NCBI GenBank assembly: GCA_037447655.1
Contig: JBBHKE010001836.1
Coordinates: 64,001 to 85,391 of the forward strand
Direction of reading: 5' to 3'
DNA length: 21,391 nucleotides
Origin: Zygnema cylindricum
Lineage: Eukaryota; Streptophyta; Zygnematophyceae; Zygnematales; Zygnemataceae
The notes under the pieces were generated by a model. It saw nothing but the letters and a program-made list of their open reading frames with translations. It had not been told where the DNA came from and did no database searches. A program made the position numbers and the translations under genes. Shown piece by piece: positions 9,229 to 17,119 of the stretch; the first letter of the stretch is position 1; each line of letters begins with the position of its first letter.

Positions 9229-9460
9229 AAATCGGGGGGGAGGGGGGTCCGACGCGCATCCGTGGAAAACACCGTATCGTTGTACGGAATGAACCGTACA
9301 ATTATCACCAATAGTTATCGGTACAATATTGGTTTTTTATCACGATAACATCGGTACCAATATATCGCGCCAATATATCGATTATCGGTAAGCCAAAAAT
9401 AGGACATATCGATTATCGGTAAACCATAAAAAAAGGACAAAGACAAAGTTGACAAAACCG
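9229..9460. repeat. G-run and TATCGATTATCGGTAA repeats
   Basis: A G-rich run (9234-9247) is followed by sequence rich in TATCG. ATATATCGATTATCGGTAA (about 9374-9392) recurs as ACATATCGATTATCGGTAA (about 9404-9422), and GTTATCGGTAC/CATCGGTAC words occur nearby. It may be the edge of an old element. No coding content is seen. Confidence 0.5.
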
Positions 9461-9685
9461 AACGCGGGTGGACGCAAACAAAAATAAAGAATAGGTCAAA
9501 AGAAAAAAATGAACAGAGACGAATAACAGCAAGCCAACAAAGACATTTGAATGTGACAACGAGCACAAAAATAACAACAAAACAGCGTACAAAAAACAAA
9601 AAACCACCTAATCAAACTTCAAGATAGAAAACCTTCTACATAGGCTCTGCCAAGGCTCGGGGGAGGTAGGGAGTTCAGTGACGAA
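9461..9685. other. A-rich non-coding DNA
   Basis: The sequence is rich in ACAAAA words on the plus strand. The minus-strand open frames over it are Phe/Val-rich by composition. Nothing specific is seen. Confidence 0.35.
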
Positions 9686-9804
9686 TTGACGATGCATATC
9701 GGCGATATGAGATCGAGGAAGGAAAGAACCTTGGTAAAGCCCCTAGAAGACGCTTACGTTAAAAATAAGGACAGAAGCCGAAAGGATCCCGAAGCCGTAC
9801 TCAA

Positions 9805-9960
9805 AAAAACGCCGACGACAAGTACGACTACAAGTACGAATACAAGTACGACTACAATTACTACTACAAGTACGACTACGAGTACGAATACAAGTACGAA
9901 TACAATGACGACTACAAATACGACTACAAGTACGAATACAAGTACGACTACAAGTACGGA
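9805..9960. repeat. TACAAGTACGAC minisatellite
   Basis: About 13 tandem units vary around TACAAGTACGAC / TACAAGTACGAA / TACGACTACAAG. One plus frame (9686-10009) reads it as Thr/Ser/Asn repeats (TTSTNTSTT type) and two minus frames as Arg/Cys or Val repeats. That all three stay open follows from the lack of stop words in the unit. I do not call a gene. Confidence 0.8.
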
Positions 9961-9999
9961 AGAACTGATCCGAAGCAACTCCCAAACAACCATCGAAAG

Positions 10000-10032
10000 T
10001 ACACCGTGAAACGCATAGCGATACATGGTGTA
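10000..10032. repeat. 33-bp minimal remnant of the TACACCG element
   Basis: TACACCGTGAAACGC joins directly to a right terminus that ends GATACATGGTGTA, with AAAG and CTTT flanks completing the palindrome. Both ends of the family are present with virtually no interior, as expected from an internal deletion or an end-to-end remnant. Confidence 0.65.
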
Positions 10033-10097
10033 CTTTGACCACCATCGAAATAAAGTCATCCAATCGCATCATGGCGCGCATATCCTGCCCTGATTCG

Positions 10098-10387
10098 TGT
10101 TACGATTCATTGAAAGAATCGTACGCACGCGGAATCAGTTTGATTTCGCGAAAGAAAAACTGTACTTTCTTGAATATACCGAAAGTACAGTAACGTGAAA
10201 GTTCTATAGGTTTCGCGAAATGAATTTGTCGTTTCGTTTCGCGTCTAGAATTTTCGTACGTCTAGTTTAGTACGACAGTACTTCTACTTTTGTCTAGTAC
10301 TTTCGTTTTGGTTTGTCGTTTTGCAATGTTTCAGTCCTTAGTGAAATTTAGAGTGTTCTAGCTTAATCTGCGGACAGGTGGCAGATT
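10098..10387 (+). mobile_element. LTR-like repeat, copy 1, cut by the N gap
   Basis: It starts TGTTACGATTCATTG and matches 11496-11810 almost base for base up to CTGCGGACAGGTGGCAGATT, where ten N begin. It includes a hairpin at 10169-10201 (ACTGTACTTTC...GAAAGTACAGT). Read with copy 2, this is the first 290 bp of a longer repeat whose remainder falls in the unsequenced gap. Confidence 0.7.
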
Positions 10388-10397
10388 NNNNNNNNNN
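10388..10397. other. Assembly gap (10 N)
   Basis: Ten N lie exactly where the first LTR-like copy stops matching the second, and where an inverted piece of the 305-bp family begins on the other side. True gap length is unknown. Confidence 0.98.
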
Positions 10398-10452
10398 TTT
10401 GCGTACAATAGGCATATTGTATGGGCCTACTTTCACCTACTTTTGAACTATG
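10398..10452 (-). mobile_element. Terminal piece of the CATAGTTCAAAAG element, inverted
   Basis: This is the reverse complement of 11071-11124 with only a few differences (GGCATATTGTATGG..., CCTACTTTCACCTAC, TTTTGAACTATG). It ends at 10452. Its rest would extend left into the N gap. Confidence 0.75.
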
Positions 10453-10462
10453 GGGCGACCGA

Positions 10463-10499
10463 AATAACGTTATTTACTCTAATTACGATTCGCGGTGTA
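10463..10499. repeat. Right terminus of a TACACCG-type element
   Basis: TATTTACTCTAATTACGATTCGCGGTGTA matches the right ends of other family members (compare 21361-21386). No left end is found nearby. Confidence 0.5.
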
Positions 10500-11062
10500 C
10501 CTGCGTGCAGCAAAAAGTGTCTCTGCGATTAGCAATTCCCTTTATTTATTATACCATTTATTTTCGTACGATATGGCGCAATTCGGTTTGGTTCAGGAAC
10601 GCATTTCTATAGCCCTTTGGCGCGATGTTGATGAGAAATGCGAAATACATGAAAGCATAGAAACACGTAAATGAAAAAACAGCAGAATACGTGACTAATG
10701 TCACCTTAAAACGCTGAAAAATATGCGTGAATGTTCAAGAACGCGTTACTGGTGGTTGGCTTGGGTGCCTGGAGCTTACCGTACAGTATTTCCAACCATA
10801 AATGTCGATGTCGTCATTTCGATGATGACAAAACATTGTTGCGGGGTAGTGCCGGAAATTAGGACGACTGTACAGTACTGCAGTGAAAATGTGAAATCAA
10901 GATCCGGTTGCCATCCAAAATTCAAAATGGTGCGGATACGACAGAGCTGACTGTCTCTGCGCGAAGAATCGAAAAGCACGTAAACGACAAAAGTCAAATT
11001 GCGGCAAAAGCATCCAAAACTTTTCAAGACGACATTTTTATTTTCTCCCTATAGCGGCAGAA
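10500..11062. other. Intergenic, no recognised gene
   Basis: Open frames of 75-83 codons on both strands overlap and encode nothing I recognise. GTAC/CGTAC words are frequent. I see no repeat tying it to the flanking elements. Confidence 0.4.
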
Positions 11063-11070
11063 ATGAAAAT

Positions 11071-11375
11071 CATAGTTCAAAAGTAGGTGAAAGTAGGCCA
11101 TACAATATGCCTTTTGTATGCAAAACATACAATATGACCTTAAGACCCATATTGTATTCGGACCTATTCGGACCAACTAAAACATTCGGACAAAAAATTG
11201 GACCAATTAAAACATTCGGACCAAAAATAAAATTTTACACCGTCAGACTCAGACGATCGGATGGTCGCTGAACAAAGTAGCGATCTAAGTAGATCACATG
11301 AAAAGCCCATAACACAACATACGATAAAGGCGACGACCAAAGGCCTACCATGAAACCGCTTACTTTTGAACTATG
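11071..11375 (+). mobile_element. 305-bp MITE with 8-bp target duplication (CATAGTTCAAAAG family)
   Basis: The termini are CATAGTTCAAAAGTA and its near-perfect complement ending TTACTTTTGAACTATG. The octamer ATGAAAAT flanks both sides perfectly (11063-11070 and 11376-11383). An 8-bp duplication is known for hAT (and P) elements, so a hAT-type non-autonomous element is the best guess. The interior holds a repeated GGACCAA(C/T)TAAAACATTCGG block (11172 and 11202) and one copy of a 94-bp unit that is duplicated in the longer member at 19895-20353. Confidence 0.8.
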
Positions 11376-11419
11376 ATGAAAATGTTACAGAAAAATTGCC
11401 TACGATTTTGAAGAGAAAT

Positions 11420-11495
11420 TACACCGCGTATCGTTAACACCTAACAGTGTTGATATTATTTTGCCGCTTAAAACTTTTCTTCAGCGTGCAACACT
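11420..11495. repeat. Left arm of a 220-bp MITE interrupted by the LTR-like repeat
   Basis: TACACCGCGTATCG, then a GCCGCTTAAAACTTTTCTTC block and GTGCAACACT match the left arm of copies 1-4. The match stops where TGTTACG of the LTR-like repeat begins (11496). The right arm is not seen after that repeat. Confidence 0.6.
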
Positions 11496-12128
11496 TGTTA
11501 CGATTCATTGAAAGAATCGTACGCACGCGGAATCAGTTTGATTTCGCGAAAGGAAAACTGTACTTTCTAGAATATACCGAAAGTACAGTTACGTGTGTTT
11601 TCATAAAGTTCTAGTTGTTTCGCGAAACATATTTGTCTTTTCGTTTCGCGTCTAGATTGTCGTACGTATAATTTAGTACGATAGTACTTTTAGATTTGTC
11701 TAGTACTTTCGTTTTGGTTTGTCGTTTTGCAATGTTTCGGTCCTTAGTGAAGTTTAGAGTATTCTAGCTTAATCTGCGGACAGGTAATCTGCGGACAGGT
11801 GGCAGATTTCTGGAGGCTTCTTGGCGGCGCACGCTCACACGTGTCACGCCATGGCTGGTATTGTATTTAAGGGACACCATGACTGTGGGTTAATCAATCA
11901 ATGAGAAATTGGAGGATTATATGGAGTAATAGAAGAGATAGAAAGAAATTGTAATTTCAGTTTTTTGTTAATGTGAGAATTTTATGAAATGTCTCTTCAA
12001 TGTTGATTCAATGTTTTATATTCTGAATGCTTCTGCTGCTATAAGTGTTTGTAAGTGAGCTCAGAGTTTATTATCGATCCTTTCAATTCGTAGCAGCGCA
12101 ACCGGCAGGAGTACGGATGCTTTCAACA
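11496..12128 (+). mobile_element. LTR-like repeat, copy 2 (about 633 bp)
   Basis: It begins TGTTACGATTC, and ...TTTCAACA at 12121-12128 gives matching TGTT/AACA ends. It has LTR-like promoter features: TATTTAA at 11864-11870 and then AATCAATCAATGAGAAATTGG-type sequence (from 11891), a common motif downstream of the TATA in plant LTRs. A stem of 11 bp (ACTGTACTTTC with GAAAGTACAGT, 11557-11589) is conserved with copy 1. AATCTGCGGACAGGT is tandemly doubled at 11771-11800. No primer-binding site, gag/pol or target duplication follows, so a solo or truncated LTR is likely. The right end is approximate. Confidence 0.62.
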
Positions 12129-12154
12129 TTGTTAAACATTGTTACAGTGAAGCC

Positions 12155-12240
12155 TTAGGGTTTTTAAGGGTTTTTACTTTATAGGATTTTAAGGTTTTTT
12201 AGGGTTTTAGGGTTTTTAAGGGTTTATTAGGGTTTTCGTA
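12155..12240. repeat. Degenerate TTTAGGG telomere-like array
   Basis: Runs such as CTTAGGGTTTTTAAGGG, TTTTTTAGGGTTTTAGGG and TTATTAGGGTTTTCG make about nine imperfect copies of the plant telomere word (T)TTAGGG. They begin 27 bp after the LTR-like repeat ends. This is an interstitial, decayed telomere-like tract. Confidence 0.65.
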
Positions 12241-13200
12241 TGAGTAGACGTTAACACATTTTTCTTATTTGCTCTTCTTTACATCACATTGTTATTAAAA
12301 AGATTGGATTTGTTTGTGATTAATTGTTAACTTTTTTTATCTCAAAAGATCCTTATTGTAACTCTTTTTTTGAAGATTAAGAAAAGTTTCAATTATGATT
12401 GCAAAGAAAACATAAATTTCTGAAATTTGACTTTCACCAATAATTTGATGTTTTCAATTATGATACAGTCTCAAATCTTTTCTCCTTCATGCTTCCTTTT
12501 TTTTTCTTTGTCAAAAACCTCAAACCTATATCCTACCTTTATTTATTCTCTACCTCCAATCCACCAATTGGAACTGACTTTTTTCTGTCCAATGATAGAA
12601 GGTTTATTCAACTCTTAAAAAATTCATAAATTGCTAAAAAAGTTGTTTAATCGAATCTATAACTAAAAATATCTATAGCTAAAAATTGTGAGTAATCTTA
12701 TGAGCAAGACAAAGTACAGCATAAGCTAAACCAATTTTATATTAACAAATTTAATAATTTCTAATGAGCAAAATAAGAGGGCTGAGAAAGCCACGCCTAC
12801 AAACCTGTAAAAGTTAACTTACTGAAAAATCTCAACTGAAATTATCTTTCGGGGCGATAAATTTTACCCCTCTCATTCTAAATTTTAACTTAATCAAAAC
12901 CAAAAATCCCTTCTATATAAGCTTAGTCCTTCCTATAAAAGATTCATCCTATGTGTAAGATTAAAACAGCTGCCTGACCAAGCTGACAACTTTTGTCCTC
13001 TTCCAAAAGTACAAAAAACACCTCTCTCTTCAGAAGTTAGGGTCAGATTCATAGGAAGAGACAAAGATGTAAGCAGGGGCAGCTGAGGATTACAATGAAA
13101 ACTCCTCATTGGAGAGAGTTTCCATTGTTTAATTTTAAAAAGAAGCTCGAAAAAAACAAACAAACAAATAAAATGGCTCATAACTTAAAATTTCGGGCTT
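12241..13200. other. AT-rich region downstream of the kinase gene
   Basis: No coding content is recognised. AATAAA on the minus strand at 13203-13208 lies only about ten bases past the stop codon; this is too close to be the sure poly(A) signal. The 3' UTR presumably extends some way into this stretch. Confidence 0.4.
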
Positions 13201-13217
13201 GATTTATTGTTTTCATT

Positions 13218-15989
13218 TCATTTTGAATCTGGGTTTTCAAATTTTGAAGGTTTTCTCCTAGGGCTTTTGCCATCTCCTCCAGTTAAACTCTCTTTGTCCC
13301 CTTGACTCGACTTTTTCTTCGAAGAAGAACGAAAATCGTTCATTGTGAATCCGGCCATATCGTGAAGTTCTTGAATTGGGAGAAGGGATTCGACAATTTC
13401 ACTCATTTTCGGGCGTCTTTTAGGGCTTCTATTTAAACAGTTGAGGATTATAGCTGCCAAAAGTAGTGCTCCTTTTACAGAATATCGTCCGGAAAGGGCG
13501 GGATCCATAATTCGGTGAAGTTTCGAAGGATTTGTGAGAAAGGGTTCGGCCCATTCTACCAAATTTTGTTCTTCTGGAGGCCTGTAAAAGAAAAGAAGAA
13601 GAAGAGAAATGTTAGAAAACTAGGATGAACGATATTAAGTTAGAGAAAGAACAACATTAATTTGAACAAAGGATTAATTTGAAGAACAAGACTAATTTGA
13701 AAAAGGCTGTTTATGGATTGTAAAATAGAGATAAAAAAATAAAAGTCTTGTTTTCTTCTTCCCGGGAAGAAAAATATTGAACAATTTAGTTAAGAACAAG
13801 TTTATATGGAGTGTAAAACAGAGATAAGTTATTTGAACTTGAAGATTTTGGTGTTAAAATGGGTTCGAATAAAGGATTAACATTTTTTAATCATAAAGGG
13901 GGACAAGGGTACTACAGAAAAAAAGAGAAGGAAAGAAAGGGAAAGAAAGAAGAAAAAAAAGTCAAAATGAATGCTCACTTGGATGGGTCCACCGCCATTC
14001 TTCCTGTGAGAAGCTCCAAAAGTACAACTCCAAAGCCATAAACGTCACTTTTTGTTGTAAGGTGACCTGTCAAAACATATTCTGGAGCTGCATATCCCAC
14101 GGTTCCTACTACCTGCAAACAACAAAATTGAAAAAAAAACAAATCTCAGGCAACAACTTACACAAAAGATTGACACTCTCAAAAACAACAATTCTTAAGA
14201 CAGAGACTTGAAAATACTTGAAATAAGGAGCGACTCTTCCAATAAGAAGTGATACAAAAAATCAGAAATGTGCTTCAGATATTTCAAATTTAAATTCAAG
14301 ATTTAAATTCTGCAAAAAAAAATTCAAAAATGTCACATTCGTCAAAAGGAGACGTTGACCTTTTGAAACCAAATTAACCATTTGCATTTTCTTGCGTTGT
14401 CCCTTTTCTTTGGGTTGACATTTATTTTGAAAGATCGAACTATTTGAATCTTTGAAAACAAACAAAAAAAAGACAAAAAACTTACACGGGTGGTCACATG
14501 AGAATTGTCTCCTTCCGGACCGCTCCGAGCGAGACCAAAATCGGAAAGTTTTGCCTCAAAATCTCGGTCTAAAAGGATATTAGATGTTTTGAAATCTCGA
14601 TAAATCACCTGCAATAAGTTGAAAAAGAAAGAGGAAATATACAAAATAAATACGAGTTGAAGAAGAAAAAAATAAAGAGGAAAAACCTATCAACTTATGA
14701 ACCTTCACATATGTTAATTAAGTAAACCAACACTAGAGAGAAACCAAAACTTTACATTCTTCTCTTCATTATAATTCAATGATGCTTTGAAAAAATAAAA
14801 ATCATCACCCTTAATTCTTTATTGATCGCGTCATGTTACTAATGAAAGTTTAGTTTTTTAGTGAAGATTACTTCTGTTTATAGCAAGATCTTAATTCCAC
14901 AATAATCTTCGCCAATAATTTAAATTTAGTTCCGTGTGTTTATTTAGAGTTCTTAATTTCCAGTTAGGATCAAGTTTTTTTACTAATTTCCTTAAATTCC
15001 TGATGCTCAATTTTGAACCAAGTTTTAAAACAACCGACGTTCAATTTTAAAAAACGTTTTAAAATACCTGATGTACGGTTTCTTCATGAAGGTAAGCCAA
15101 TCCTCTCGCGGCGTCAGTCGCAACTTTTATTCTTTTATTCCAAGCGAGAGCCATTTCATCCGGAGGACGATTAAAAAGCAAAAATTCTAAACTTCCATTC
15201 GCCATAAACTCATAAACCAAAAGTCTTTGATCTCCTTCAGCGCAATATCCAATCAATTTAACCAAATTAGGATGATGAAGTAATCCTAAAAATGTAACTT
15301 CCGTTAGCCATTCTGTCTCACCCTGATAAAAAAAACAAAAAACAAATAAACAAACAAAAGAATGAGGTTAGTACGCTGCACGGATTCTGTCAATACCCAC
15401 AACAAACTATGTTTAATGAATCTCTCCCTTTCCCCCTCTCCCCCACTTCCCCAATTCCTGTCTCTCCGTCTCCCTCCCCTCTCCCCTTTTCCCTTCTCTC
15501 CCTTGTCATTTTACTCATCTTCCTTACAGAATTTAAATTTTAGCACTACACAAACCTGGATGAAAAACAAACAAATCAGGTAAATAATAACAACAACAAC
15601 AACAATACTAAATAAATGAGTAAAGGGCTAAAAATCAGATGAATAATAATAATAACAACAACAATGCTAAAAAAATATATAAATAAAAAAGTACGAGTAC
15701 TCACTTGTTGACCTTCAACATTTAACGCTTTTACAGCCACAGGAATCCTCCGATTTGTTTCTGGATCAACCATAGTTCCTTTATAAACTGCCCCAAATCC
15801 ACCCTCCCCCAGATAACCCTCCTCCGCAAAATCTCTCGTCATACTCTCGAGTTCGGCCAATCGAAAAGCTCGACATCGATATTTTCTCTCTAAACTTCCT
15901 TTATTTAAATAGCCCTCTCCCTTTAAGGAATCCCTTTTTGTGCCCATGGGAGAGGGAGAGGCGGAAGAGTTAGGAGACCAGCTTGACAT
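13218..15989 (-). CDS. Receptor-like cytoplasmic kinase, subfamily VII (PBS1/RIPK-like)
   Basis: Five exons on the minus strand: 15989-15705, 15322-15068, 14608-14486, 14112-13979, 13581-13218. Introns begin GTGAGT, GTATTT, GTAAGT and GTGAGC and end in CAG, with phases 0,0,0,2. From Met at 15989 they encode 386 aa of Ser/Thr kinase. Visible motifs: GEGGFGAV loop 61-68, VAVK Lys87, WLTEVTFLG helix [11 protein letters not shown] catalytic loop (Asp185), DFG 203-205, SHVTTR activation segment 216-221, [16 protein letters not shown] (Asp244), and an RRPKMSE end. RLCK-VII members relay signals from immune or growth receptors at the plasma membrane. All catalytic residues are intact. The PBS1-type protease site GDK-SHVSTR reads GDN-SHVTTR. 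Starting here the protein lacks the usual MGC acylation signal, which lies in the open frame just upstream (15923-17104), so the true start is probably at 17104. Confidence 0.93.
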
Positions 15990-16000
15990 CCCACTATTAC
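15921..16000 (-). other. Candidate 80-nt intron joining the two kinase frames
   Basis: Reading the minus strand, GAA|GTAATA (16000) could be a donor and TTAAAG|GGAGAG (15921) an acceptor, both in phase 0. Between them lie CTAAC, a branch-point-like word, and the pyrimidine run TCTTCCGCCTCTCCCTCTCCC. Removing 80 nt gives exactly the phase change needed and would yield one protein of about 731 aa. Against it, the pyrimidine run sits some 25 nt before the AG and an earlier AG exists. A plain frameshift in the GAG/GGA triplet tract (about 16001-16027) explains the break equally well. Confidence 0.35.
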
Positions 16001-17104
16001 TTCCTCCTCCTCCTCCTCCTCCTCCTCGTCGTCCTCTTCTTCTTCGGTACCACAGGAGGAATTTGAATCCGAACTCGAATTAGTGCCACTGTTTCTGTTT
16101 ATGTCTTCCTTACTGGATTCCTGAAGATGTTTATTATCCGGTGACTCATAATTGTTCTTTCTTGAAGAAAAAGAAATATCATTCTTTCTCGAAGAAAAAG
16201 AAATATCGGAAAAATCCGTGACTATATTTTTTGCAAAATTATTCAGGTTTCCCAAAGCAGGAAGTAATTCCTTTTCCAAATTCGGTCGGAGATTCGGATT
16301 TTGTTCGACACATTGTAAAAAAAGACCAACTACTTGTTGCAAAACCTTTTTTGGCGTGTTCTTAGACCTTTCGCCCAATTGGGTACAAATACTGTCAGTC
16401 AATCCATCAACACCGCCAACTAAATGTCTCCAACGGCTCACATTCTCTTCACTAAAAGAAGAAGAATAACTTTCAAAAATATCATTTTCCTCCGTTACGC
16501 TGGAAACTGCTCGACTACACTCTGATTTCAAATCTTCTGTTTCTCGACTCTCAATTTCCACCTGGCTCTTAATCTCGTCGAAATAAATGTGTAATTTTTG
16601 AACAGTATCCAATCCTAGAAAGAGTTGCAGAAAAATAAGACCAAGAGAATAAGTATCGGCATGGGGAGTGACATTTCCTGTACTCAAAACATGTGGATCC
16701 ATGTACCCTCTAGTTCCGTACATAACGGACATATGCGAAACGGATCCCGTAATCATTTTTGCTAAACCCATATCTCCAATTTTGCTAATTTTTTTCTCAT
16801 TAAGGAATACATTCAAAAAAAGTTTCGGAGACGGACTTCCGGATGTTTGGGAAGTCGGGAGAGGGAGAGGGAGAGGGAGAGGGAGAGGTTTTCCTCTGAA
16901 ACGAGAATCTAGCTCAGAGGAACTGGAGTCGGGAGAGAAAGAGGGAGAGGGAGATCGAGAGAGAACACCTTTGGGGCTCCAGGATGTGCCACGTGGCAGA
17001 GACTGATTTGATGGAGGAGCCGTTTTCCACCTTGAAGATAGACTATTGTCCGGAGTTCGATTTTCGGGAATTTTCCTTTCGGACGAAAATCCAAAACAAC
17101 CCAT
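15923..17104 (-). CDS. N-terminal exon of the kinase gene with an embedded second kinase C-lobe (pseudokinase-like)
   Basis: A single 393-codon frame. Residues 1-10 begin MGCFGFSS, a myristoylation/palmitoylation-type start typical of RLCK-VII. Residues 28-85 are Ser/Pro-rich with a Leu-Pro repeat (72-83). From about residue 96 comes half a kinase: NVFLNE (end of the catalytic loop), DMG for DFG at 111-113, GTRGYMDP 130-137, DTYSLG 150-155 (helix F), and NPNLRPN with the subdomain XI Arg (273). The glycine loop, VAIK Lys and HRDxK are absent, so it cannot be an active kinase alone. A 9-residue repeat (FSSRKNDIS) and an acidic Glu run (354-368) follow. The frame overlaps the complete kinase frame by 67 bp in another phase. 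About 18 stops would be expected by chance in 394 codons, so it looks constrained or recently acquired. An 80-nt intron at 15921-16000 could fuse it in phase to the kinase. Confidence 0.72.
   Translation of the reverse strand: MGCFGFSSERKIPENRTPDNSLSSRWKTAPPSNQSLPRGTSWSPKGVLSRSPSPSFSPDSSSSELDSRFRGKPLPLPLPLPLPTSQTSGSPSPKLFLNVFLNEKKISKIGDMGLAKMITGSVSHMSVMYGTRGYMDPHVLSTGNVTPHADTYSLGLIFLQLFLGLDTVQKLHIYFDEIKSQVEIESRETEDLKSECSRAVSSVTEENDIFESYSSSFSEENVSRWRHLVGGVDGLTDSICTQLGERSKNTPKKVLQQVVGLFLQCVEQNPNLRPNLEKELLPALGNLNNFAKNIVTDFSDISFSSRKNDISFSSRKNNYESPDNKHLQESSKEDINRNSGTNSSSDSNSSCGTEEEEDDEEEEEEEEEVIVGCQAGLLTLPPLPLPWAQKGIP
16001..16027 (-). repeat. (GAG)n/(GGA)n triplet tract at the frame change
   Basis: About nine GAG triplets on the minus strand read as Glu in the upstream frame and as Gly in the downstream kinase frame ([14 protein letters not shown]). 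Both frames stay open through it. Confidence 0.85.
16155..16208 (-). repeat. 27-bp in-frame tandem duplication in the coding frame
   Basis: Two 27-bp units (16155-16181, 16182-16208) differ at two positions on the plus strand and encode the doubled peptide FSSRKNDIS/FSSRKNNYE region. The length keeps the frame open. Confidence 0.85.
16856..16888 (-). repeat. GAGGGA hexamer tract coding for Leu-Pro repeat
   Basis: Plus-strand GAGGGAGAGGGAGAGGGAG is read on the minus strand as (Leu-Pro)n at residues 72-83 of the upstream open frame. It is the same hexamer as the microsatellite at 1981-2040. Confidence 0.8.
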
Positions 17105-17116
17105 TTTGGGGGAAGG

Positions 17117-17119
17117 AGG

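Noticed and set aside
11496-12128. Complete LTR retrotransposon with internal region following
   Set aside because: No primer-binding site, gag/pol or second LTR after 12128, and the interval between the two LTR-like copies holds other repeats.
16986-16998. G-box palindrome TGCCACGTGGCA as a regulatory site
   Set aside because: It lies inside the coding frame (Leu-Pro-Arg-Gly) and is more simply coding sequence.
16152-17006. Plus-strand open frames opposite the kinase N-terminal exon
   Set aside because: Antisense shadows; the minus-strand frame carries the kinase motifs.
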